A stretch of 18,651 nucleotides of DNA, taken from contig JAYUHO010000027.1 in assembly GCA_043766915.1 (NCBI GenBank), positions 1 through 18,651 of the forward strand, written 5' to 3'. The notes beneath the pieces were generated by a model, which was not told the DNA's origin, searched no databases, and saw only the letters and a program-made list of their open reading frames with translations. Position numbers and translations under genes: made by a program. Of the stretch, positions 1 to 5,539 are shown piece by piece (within the stretch, counting starts at the first letter, position 1; each line of letters opens with the position of its first letter). The stretch is from JANNAT01 sp043766915. Lineage in GTDB: Bacteria > Pseudomonadota > Alphaproteobacteria > Rhodobacterales > Rhodobacteraceae.

Positions 1-39
1 CAAATATCCCGCGGGGGTCCGGGGGTGTGAAACCCCCGG
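1..39 (-). repeat. Dispersed palindromic intergenic repeat, copy A (partial)
   Basis: This copy lies just past the fabD stop and is cut by the window edge. It holds a hairpin with 7-bp arms CCGGGGG (19-25) and CCCCCGG (33-39) and the loop TGTGAAA. The 17 bases at 21-37 recur exactly at 3217-3233. The left end, read on the minus strand as CCCGCGGGATATTTG, matches the tail box of the copies at 3156-3235 and 11089-11190. There is no run of T after the hairpin, so it is a weak candidate for an intrinsic terminator. Confidence 0.7.
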
Positions 40-59
40 TCTTGGGGCCAGCCAAGCCG

Positions 60-998
60 CTACAGCGCTGCGTCCCGCGCCGCCGCCGCATCTTCCGGCG
101 TGCCGATTGCCCGCGTCACAGCCCCCGCAGCAGTGCGCTTGATCATGCCCGACAGCGCTTTGCCTGCGCCGATTTCCCAATACTCGGTCACACCCGCCCC
201 TTCCATCCACAGCACGGATTCGCGCCAGCGCACCGACCCCGTGATCTGGGCGATCAACAACGCCCGGATGCGGTCAGGTTCGGTCACGGCCTCGGCGCGC
301 ACATTCACCACCACGGGCAGGCGCGGCGCGGCAATCACCACACCCGCCAATGCCTCGGCCATCACTGCCGCCGCAGGCTGCATCAACATGCAATGAAACG
401 GCGCTGAAACTGGCAACAGCAACGCCCGTTTTGCGCCCTTGGCCTTGGCAATTTCCAGGGCCCGCTCGACAGCCCCGCGATGCCCCGATACCACCACCTG
501 CCCCGGATCATTGTCATTGGCAGCCTGACAGACCTCGCCCTGTGCTGCCTCGGCAGCCACTTCGGTCGCAGCGGCGAAATCCAGCCCCAACAGCGCCGCC
601 ATCGCCCCCACACCCACGGGGACCGCCTCTTGCATCGCCTGGCCGCGAATGCGCAACAACCGCGCCGTATCGGCCAACCCCAGCGACCCGACCGCGCACA
701 GCGCCGAATACTCACCCAAGGAATGTCCTGCCACAAAGGCCACATGATCAAGACCCAACCCTTCGGCCTCTAACGCGCGCAGCGCAGCAATCGAGGTGGC
801 CATCAGCGCAGGCTGAGCGTTCTTTGTCAGGGTCAGGGTGTCAATGTCACCGTCCCAGATCAGATCGGATAACGGCTCGCCCAACGCACTGTCCACCTCG
901 TCAAACACCGCACGGGCCGCAGGATAGGCCAGCGCCAGCGCCCGCCCCATTCCAATGGTTTGCGCCCCTTGGCCCGGAAACACGAATGCGCGGCTCAT
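60..998 (-). CDS. fabD: Malonyl-CoA:ACP transacylase (FabD)
   Basis: FabD moves the malonyl group from CoA to acyl carrier protein in the cytosol, supplying the extender unit for type II fatty-acid synthesis. The protein has the N-terminal FPGQG motif at residues 7-11, the nucleophile elbow GHSLGEYSA with Ser93, and the partner His202 in APFHCM. Its length of 312 residues is usual for the family. Three ATG codons stand in a row at the start (996-1004). AAGGAG at 1005-1010 lies 6 bases from the third and abuts the first, so I chose the third. In related bacteria fabD is followed by fabG; here the window ends first and only repeat copy A is seen downstream. It is divergent from the dgkA remnant. 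Confidence 0.96.
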   Translation of the reverse strand: MSRAFVFPGQGAQTIGMGRALALAYPAARAVFDEVDSALGEPLSDLIWDGDIDTLTLTKNAQPALMATSIAALRALEAEGLGLDHVAFVAGHSLGEYSALCAVGSLGLADTARLLRIRGQAMQEAVPVGVGAMAALLGLDFAAATEVAAEAAQGEVCQAANDNDPGQVVVSGHRGAVERALEIAKAKGAKRALLLPVSAPFHCMLMQPAAAVMAEALAGVVIAAPRLPVVVNVRAEAVTEPDRIRALLIAQITGSVRWRESVLWMEGAGVTEYWEIGAGKALSGMIKRTAAGAVTRAIGTPEDAAAARDAAL

Positions 999-1184
999 CA
1001 TCATCTCCTTTGTTCACCCGCAAAGACTTAGCCTGCCCCCTGTCGCCATGCAACGCCCCGCAATTTCGCCCGGTTCAAGGTCTGGCATCGCTGCGCGCCG
1101 TGCACAGTGGTCACCAGCGGGTGGACATCGCCCTCTGACTGCGCAAAGGTCGCCCTGCAATGACACTGGACCGCCGCCATCCCG

Positions 1185-1559
1185 ATGCCAAAACCCCGCG
1201 CCAAACCGCCCCGCATCACCGGCATCGCGCATTTTTTCGCCGCTGCCCGCTATTCCGTCGGCGGAATGCGCCGGCTGCTGCAGGAAACCGCATTTCGTCT
1301 TGAACTGCTGGCGGGCCTTGTGGTGTTTGCGGCCCTGCTGCTGCTGAAGGCCAGTGCCACCTAACTGTTTGCCTTTGGCATCCTGACGCTGATCCTGATC
1401 GCAACCGAGGCGCTCAACACCGCGCTGGAATGCGTCGTCGATCATCTGTCGCCCGATTGGTCCGAATTTGCCCGCGACGCCAAAGACCTCGGCTCGCTTG
1501 CGGTGATGTGTGTGCTGATCAGCCACGGCTTGCTTTTGATACATGTGGTGATGGTCTGA
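1185..1559 (+). pseudogene. dgkA: Diacylglycerol kinase (DgkA) interrupted by one in-frame TAA
   Basis: DgkA is a small three-helix membrane kinase that makes phosphatidic acid from diacylglycerol. The frame from ATG 1185 reads 59 codons to a TAA at 1362-1364, then continues in the same frame for 64 codons to TGA 1557-1559. Both halves are clearly DgkA: ETAFRLE at 34-40 matches the family's EAAFRQE; EALNTALE at 75-82 matches EILNSAIE and keeps both Glu and the Asn; AKDLGSLAV at 99-107 matches AKDMGSAAV. The summed length of 124 fits the family (about 120). There is no frameshift and no other stop. A single C-to-T change in a CAA (Gln) codon would explain the TAA. No strong ribosome site precedes ATG 1185. 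It is either a very recent pseudogene or a sequencing error. The 180 bases between fabD and this gene show nothing I recognise. Confidence 0.85.
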
Positions 1560-1645
1560 GTAATCCCACCCTTGCGCGGCCCCCCAATCGCCTGTAAGGC
1601 ACCCCAATCTTTCCGCAATTTCCACGCAATGGCGCAGCCTCTCGT

Positions 1646-1674
1646 GGACGGGCAGCGGAAAGTTTAGCCCGTCC
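1646..1674 (+). promoter_or_regulatory. rpsF leader hairpin, candidate ribosomal-protein autoregulatory site
   Basis: A perfect 8-bp stem, GGACGGGC (1646-1653) with GCCCGTCC (1667-1674), closes a 13-base loop and ends 34 bases before the rpsF start. No T-run follows, so it is not a terminator for the gene upstream. Known: many bacteria control rpsF-rpsR mRNA through a structured leader bound by the S6:S18 pair. Inferred: this stem sits where such an element would be. I cannot confirm the consensus fold. Confidence 0.45.
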
Positions 1675-1708
1675 TATGAAATGCGCCTAAGATATGATCG
1701 GAGTGCAC

Positions 1709-2170
1709 ATGCCGCTATATGAGCATGTTATGATCGCGCGTCAGGATCTTTCCACAGCGCAGGCCGAGGGCCTTATCGAACATTTCTCCACAGTAATCGC
1801 CGACAACGGTGGCAAAATCGTTGAACACGAATACTGGGGCGTCAAAACGATGGCCTATAAGATCAACAAAAACCGCAAAGGTCACTATGCCCTGCTGAAA
1901 TCGGACGCGCCTTCGGCCGCCGTGCAGGAAATGGAACGTCTGATGCGTTTGCATGATGACGTGATGCGCGTTTTGACCATCAAGGTCGATGTGCACGCGG
2001 ATGGACCGTCGGTTCAAATGCAAAAACGTGACGACCGTGAACGCGGTGATCGTCCTGACGCAGGTGGTTTTGGTGGCGAACGCCGCGAACGCCCCAGCTT
2101 CGGGGACCGTCCTGATCGTGGTGCCGACCGGGGCGAACGCCCCAGCTTCGGTGGCGATCGTCGTCGTTGA
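1709..2170 (+). CDS. rpsF: 30S ribosomal protein S6
   Basis: S6 binds 16S rRNA as a pair with S18 on the platform of the small subunit. The N-terminal 95 residues are typical S6 (MPLYEHVMIAR, then EYWGVKTMAYKINKNRKGHY at 41-60). Residues 107-153 form an Arg/Gly/Asp-rich, probably disordered tail in which ERPSFG occurs twice; in the DNA this is a 19-base direct repeat at 2085-2103 and 2133-2151, 48 bases apart. The total of 153 is longer than the roughly 100-130 of many S6 proteins. ATG 1709 was chosen over ATG 1694 because GGAG lies 5 bases before it and the protein then begins MPLYE. First gene of rpsF-rpsR-rplI. Confidence 0.96.
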   Translation: MPLYEHVMIARQDLSTAQAEGLIEHFSTVIADNGGKIVEHEYWGVKTMAYKINKNRKGHYALLKSDAPSAAVQEMERLMRLHDDVMRVLTIKVDVHADGPSVQMQKRDDRERGDRPDAGGFGGERRERPSFGDRPDRGADRGERPSFGGDRRR

Positions 2171-2194
2171 TCTGATAGGAAAGGACCATAAACC

Positions 2195-2422
2195 ATGGCA
2201 AACAAACCATTTTTCCGCCGCCGTAAGGTCTGCCCCTTCTCGGGCGACAACGCGCCAGCGATTGACTACAAAGACACACGCCTTTTGCAGCGCTATGTAT
2301 CCGAGCGCGGCAAAATCGTGCCATCCCGTATCACCGCAGTGTCGGCGAAAAAGCAACGCGAACTGGCTATGGCCATCAAGCGCGCCCGCTTTCTGGCCCT
2401 GCTGCCCTATGCTGTGAAGTAA
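2195..2422 (+). CDS. rpsR: 30S ribosomal protein S18
   Basis: S18 is a small basic protein that assembles with S6 on the 30S platform. The 75-residue product starts MANKPFFRRRKVCPFSG and holds the family core IDYKDTRLLQRYVSERGKI (24-42) and the KKQRELAMAIKRARFLALLP end. An AGGAAAGGA stretch precedes the ATG by about 9 bases. It lies 24 bases after rpsF and 12 before rplI, so the three genes should share a transcript. Length and sequence are unremarkable. Confidence 0.97.
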   Translation: MANKPFFRRRKVCPFSGDNAPAIDYKDTRLLQRYVSERGKIVPSRITAVSAKKQRELAMAIKRARFLALLPYAVK

Positions 2423-2434
2423 GGAGAGCCAAAC

Positions 2435-3019
2435 ATGCAAGTTATCCTGCTTCAACGCGTGGCCAAGCTGGGCCAAATGGGCGAAGTCGTCAACGTCAAG
2501 GACGGCTACGGTCGCAACTTTCTTTTGCCGCAAGGCAAAGCGCTGCGTGCCAACACCGCAAACATCAAATCCTTTGAGTCTAAAAAGGCTCAGCTGGAAG
2601 TGACCAACCTTGAAACCCGGACCGAAGCCGAAGCCGCAGGCGCCAAGCTGGACGGTCAGGTGTTCGTGATCATCCGCTCGGCCTCCGATTCGGGCGCTTT
2701 GTATGGCTCTGTCACCACGCGCGACGCAGCCGAGGCGGCTACTGCCGAAGGCTTTACCGTCAACCGTGGCCAGATCGTGCTGGACCGTCCGATCAAAGAT
2801 CTGGGCATCCACTCAGTTTCAGTGGTTCTGCACCCCGAAGTCACGATCAAGTTCAGCGTCAACATCGCCCGTTCGGCGGAAGAAGCGGTGCTGCAGGCGT
2901 CCGGCAAATCGATCCAGGCCCTGGCCGCCGAAGCCGAAGCCGAAGCTGACTTTGAAATCGCGAACCTGTTTGATGAAATGGGTGCCGCGCAAGACGGCGC
3001 GGACCTTACCCGCGACTGA
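2435..3019 (+). CDS. rplI: 50S ribosomal protein L9
   Basis: L9 binds 23S rRNA near the base of the L1 stalk with its N-terminal domain and extends a second domain along the surface. Residues 1-50 carry the signature MQVILLQRVAKLGQMGEVVNV and GYGRNFLLPQGKA. The C-domain follows at about 80-150. The protein is 194 residues, some 45 longer than the usual 150, because of an acidic alanine-rich tail (AAEAEAEADFEIANLFDEM); I recall similar tails in relatives. GGAG stands 8 bases before the start. Last gene of the rpsF operon, closed by the terminator at 3044-3077. Confidence 0.97.
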   Translation: MQVILLQRVAKLGQMGEVVNVKDGYGRNFLLPQGKALRANTANIKSFESKKAQLEVTNLETRTEAEAAGAKLDGQVFVIIRSASDSGALYGSVTTRDAAEAATAEGFTVNRGQIVLDRPIKDLGIHSVSVVLHPEVTIKFSVNIARSAEEAVLQASGKSIQALAAEAEAEADFEIANLFDEMGAAQDGADLTRD

Positions 3020-3043
3020 TCTTCCTGGTCAAATTGAAATCAG

Positions 3044-3077
3044 CCGCGCAGGGCCAACCTTGCGCGGTTTCTTTTTG
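3044..3077 (+). terminator. Rho-independent terminator of rpsF-rpsR-rplI
   Basis: CCGCGCA (3044-3050) pairs with TGCGCGG (3061-3067) around a 10-base loop, followed by TTTCTTTTT. It begins 25 bases after the rplI stop. Confidence 0.9.
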
Positions 3078-3137
3078 CTCACGAGTCAACCAAATACCTC
3101 TTTGAAAAGCCTTATCCAGACTGCGCCAGACCTCATT

Positions 3138-3166
3138 CTAAATTATTTAAAATTTGGCTTTTTCTG
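3138..3166 (+). terminator. Second, A+T-rich terminator-like hairpin after rplI
   Basis: CTAAATT (3138-3144) pairs with AATTTGG (3151-3157), including one G-T pair, and is followed by CTTTTTCTG. The T-run is the outer end of repeat copy B. The stem is weak; it would act as a back-up to the terminator at 3044-3077. The stretch 3020-3345 has no gene: it holds these two hairpins, repeat copy B and the tig terminator. Confidence 0.4.
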
Positions 3167-3235
3167 TTCAAAAGTATCCCACGGGGGAAGCTGGAATTGC
3201 GCAGCAATTGCAGCCAGGGGGTGTGAAACCCCCTG
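3156..3235 (-). repeat. Dispersed palindromic intergenic repeat, copy B
   Basis: Read on the minus strand it holds, in order: a hairpin CAGGGGG/CCCCCTG (plus-strand arms 3215-3221 and 3229-3235, loop TGTGAAA), a second hairpin AATTGC/GCAATT (arms 3195-3200 and 3204-3209), a C-rich block, and the tail GGGATACTTTTGAACAGAAAAAGCC. Copy A shares the first hairpin and tail start, and copy C shares the second hairpin and tail. It lies between convergent rplI and tig. I see no coding potential. Confidence 0.75.
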
Positions 3236-3296
3236 CCGATGTCTGCCGCACAAACCGGCCATACGTAAACGCCCGGTTGCCCCAAACCTGCAATAA

Positions 3297-3326
3297 AAAA
3301 GGCCGCACCCTGCGGCGCGGCCTTTT
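3297..3326. terminator. Bidirectional Rho-independent terminator after tig
   Basis: A perfect 10-bp stem AAAAGGCCGC (3297-3306) / GCGGCCTTTT (3317-3326) has a 10-base loop. On the minus strand TTTTTTATT follows, giving tig a strong terminator 20 bases past its stop. On the plus strand TTTT also follows the stem, so it can stop read-through from rplI. Confidence 0.92.
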
Positions 3327-3345
3327 CCTTAATCGGGAAATCCGA

Positions 3346-4680
3346 TCACATCTCGTCCAGCGCCTCGACCAGCTTTTGCAGCGCCTCTTTGGTCACGACC
3401 TTGTCGGTTACCTTGGCCCCAGCCACGATGAAATCGACAACCTTGTCTTCAAAGATCGGCGCGCGCAGTTGCTGCTGCATTTGCGGATTTTTCTGCACGA
3501 AATCGAAATAAGCGCGTTCCTGGCCCGGATACTGCCGCGCCTGCGCCAGCACGGCTTGGGTCATTTCCGCATCCGTCACCGTCACTTCGGCTTTGCGCCC
3601 CACTTCGGCCAGAACCAGACCCAAACGCACGCGGCGCTCGGCCAAAACCTTGTGCTCTTCGGTGGTTTCAACTGATCCGTGGTTGTGATCGTGCACTTCG
3701 GGGTTTTCTTCATGCCACAGCTGGTGCGCAATCTGCCCTGCCTCGGCATCGACCAAAGCCACCGGCAGATCGAACTTCACCATCTTGTCCAATTGGTCCA
3801 GCAACGCGCGCTTCAACACCGCCCGCGCCGCGCCTGCATATTCCGCCTCAAGACGACCCGCGATCTGCCCTTTCAATGCGGCCAAATCTTCGGCGCCGTA
3901 TTTCTTGGCCAACTCATCGTTCAACTCTGCCGCTTTCGGCTCTTTCACTGCTTTGACGGTACACGCAAACACCGCAGCTTTGCCCGCCAGTTGCTTGGCC
4001 CCATATTCGGCAGGGAAGCTGACATTAACAGAAACCTCATCCCCGGCTTTTGCCCCAATCAACTGCTCTTCAAAGCCGGGAATGAACGAGTTTGATCCCA
4101 GAACCAGCGGGTAATCTTCGCCGGAGCCGCCCTCAAACAGCTCTCCATCAACCGAGCCTTTGAAATCAATCACCACCTGATCGCCAGATTTGGCTTTTTT
4201 GGCCTTTGGCTTGTCTTCGAACACCTGCGACGACAACGCCAGATTTTGCAGCGCCTCATCCACCGATGCGTCATCGGCCTTGACCGACAAACGATCCAGT
4301 TTGATCTTGCTGGCGTCCATGTCCGGAATTGGCGGCAGTGCCTCGTAAGACATCTCAACCACAACGTCGTGACCTTCTTTCCAGGTCTCGCCGCCCTGCA
4401 TTTTCACGTCAGGCTGCATCGCGGGCCGATCCCCGGTCGAATCAAAATGCGCCTTCATCGCGCCGTCGATGGCATCTTGCATCGCATCGCCCATCAGGCG
4501 CTGACCGAATTGCTTTTTCAGGATCGCCAGCGGCACCTTGCCCTTGCGAAAGCCCTTGATCTCCACATCTGGTTGCGCTTCCAGCAGCTTTTCATGCACT
4601 TTCGCGTCCAGCTCGGACGCCGTCACCGTGATGGTGTAGGCGCGCTTCAAGCCGTCTTTCAGGGTTTCAGTGACCTGCAT
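3346..4680 (-). CDS. tig: Trigger factor, ribosome-bound chaperone
   Basis: Trigger factor docks at the ribosomal tunnel exit and shields nascent chains. The 444 residues show the three expected parts: a ribosome-binding N-domain with the signature GFRKGKVP at 43-50, an FKBP-type prolyl isomerase domain at about 160-245 (GDQVVIDFKGSVDGELFEGG onward), and a helical C-terminal cradle. A His-rich patch HDHNHG lies near residue 330. The start at 4680 has AGAAGGA about 7 bases upstream. The tRNA-Leu gene ends only 24 bases before the start with no terminator between, so the two are probably co-transcribed. The terminator at 3297-3326 ends the unit. Confidence 0.97.
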   Translation of the reverse strand: MQVTETLKDGLKRAYTITVTASELDAKVHEKLLEAQPDVEIKGFRKGKVPLAILKKQFGQRLMGDAMQDAIDGAMKAHFDSTGDRPAMQPDVKMQGGETWKEGHDVVVEMSYEALPPIPDMDASKIKLDRLSVKADDASVDEALQNLALSSQVFEDKPKAKKAKSGDQVVIDFKGSVDGELFEGGSGEDYPLVLGSNSFIPGFEEQLIGAKAGDEVSVNVSFPAEYGAKQLAGKAAVFACTVKAVKEPKAAELNDELAKKYGAEDLAALKGQIAGRLEAEYAGAARAVLKRALLDQLDKMVKFDLPVALVDAEAGQIAHQLWHEENPEVHDHNHGSVETTEEHKVLAERRVRLGLVLAEVGRKAEVTVTDAEMTQAVLAQARQYPGQERAYFDFVQKNPQMQQQLRAPIFEDKVVDFIVAGAKVTDKVVTKEALQKLVEALDEM

Positions 4681-4704
4681 ATCGTCGTCCTTCTCATCAC
4701 TTTA

Positions 4705-4789
4705 TGGTGCGGGTAGAGGGACTTGAACCCCCACGCCTTGCGGCGCCAGAACCTAAATCTGGTGCGTCTGCCAATTTCGCCATACCCGC
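4705..4789 (-). tRNA. tRNA-Leu, anticodon UAG
   Basis: Read on the minus strand, a full cloverleaf: acceptor GCGGGTA/TACCCGC, discriminator A and an encoded CCA (4705-4707). The anticodon stem CCAGA/TCTGG encloses the loop TTTAGGT, giving anticodon TAG at 4753-4755, which reads CUN leucine codons. The T-arm contains GGTTCAAGTCC. A long variable region with CGCCGC typical of a class II tRNA (Leu) is present. It is directly upstream of tig. Confidence 0.97.
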
Positions 4790-5000
4790 AATTTCAATCA
4801 AAGCGCTTATGCCCCACCAAAGGCAGGTCACGACACGCTTCGAATTCCGCGCTCTTCTAACAAAGCCCTGCGAGGGAAGCGAGAGGAAAAAGCACAACGA
4901 CTTCGCGGCAAAGATTCCGCTGAAAAACCGTGTCTTTAACGCAATCTTGCCACAGTCATCGGTAAAACACAGGTCAAGCATGCAATCTGAAGGTCTTTCC

Positions 5001-5477
5001 ATGGCACAGCCAACCGTTCGCACCGCAGCAGCCCCCACGACAATCACGCTTGATCATGGGCTGGCCTGCGGCACCACGGTTCTGACCCTCGACGGCATTT
5101 TGCCCGTTGAATTTCTGACCCCCGGCGACCGTATTGTCACGCGTGACGGCGCGCAGCGCCTGGCAGCAATCGAGGTAACCGTGGTGCAGAACGCCCGCGT
5201 GATCCGCATCACCGAAGGCACGCTTGGCATTGATCAGCCGACCGGCGATATGATCGTGTCGCCCGATCAACCCATTCTGGTGCGCGACTGGCGGGCCAAA
5301 GCACTGTGTGGCACCAGCGTTGCCCTGGTGCCTGCTGCAAAACTGGTTGATGGCGAATACATCCGCGCCGAAGTGTTGACCGAAGTGCGGTTTTACGCGC
5401 TGCGCTTTGCGGATGAAGCGGTGATCTATGCCGGTGGTCTGGAACTGGCCTGCGCGCCTGATTTGACCAACGCCTGA
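5001..5477 (+). CDS. Small stand-alone Hint (Hedgehog/intein-like) domain protein
   Basis: The 158-residue protein is nearly all one Hint_2-type domain: GTTVLTLDGILPVEFLTPGDRIVTRDGAQ at 24-52, then SPDQPILVRDWRA (87-99), GTSVALVPAAKLVDGEYIRAE and a C-terminal EAVIYAGGLELA. Known: Hint domains cleave their own backbone with a Cys or Ser at the N-terminal edge and a conserved His in a SPxHR motif. Here the His position is Gln90, and the only nearby Cys (23) directly precedes the Gly-Thr instead of standing four residues earlier. It therefore looks catalytically degenerate. I recall similar short proteins in roseobacters but no function. Start 5001 has GAAGG 7 bases upstream; ATG 4980 is an alternative. 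No signal peptide is visible. It converges on nnrD. Confidence 0.75.
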   Translation: MAQPTVRTAAAPTTITLDHGLACGTTVLTLDGILPVEFLTPGDRIVTRDGAQRLAAIEVTVVQNARVIRITEGTLGIDQPTGDMIVSPDQPILVRDWRAKALCGTSVALVPAAKLVDGEYIRAEVLTEVRFYALRFADEAVIYAGGLELACAPDLTNA

Positions 5478-5512
5478 ATCAGGTTTCGAATTTTTCCTGA
5501 ACAAATTTGCCG

Positions 5513-5531
5513 AAATCCATCTGATGGATTT
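5513..5531. terminator. Hairpin between convergent Hint gene and nnrD, likely bidirectional terminator
   Basis: A perfect 8-bp stem AAATCCAT (5513-5520) / ATGGATTT (5524-5531) with a 3-base loop stands between the two stop codons, 35 bases after one and 9 before the other. Short T-runs flank it. The stem is A+T-rich, so strength is uncertain. Confidence 0.5.
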
Positions 5532-5539
5532 TGCCTGCT

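Noticed and set aside
350..1138. A 262-codon plus-strand frame antisense to fabD
   Set aside because: A Pro/Arg/Thr-rich product without domains, opposite to a certain fabD.
1005..1184. A further small gene between fabD and dgkA
   Set aside because: Short frames exist, but none has a ribosome site or a recognisable product.
1362..1364. Programmed recoding of the dgkA stop codon
   Set aside because: TAA is not a selenocysteine or pyrrolysine codon, and no recoding structure is evident. A nonsense change or sequencing error is simpler.
1715..2812. A 365-codon open frame on the minus strand across rpsF, rpsR and rplI
   Set aside because: It is antisense to three certain ribosomal genes, has no ribosome site and resembles no family I know. 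High G+C codon bias leaves such frames open.
5001..5477. An intein or split-intein half
   Set aside because: There is no host protein sequence on either side, and the catalytic Cys and His positions do not fit, so a lone Hint fold is the better call.
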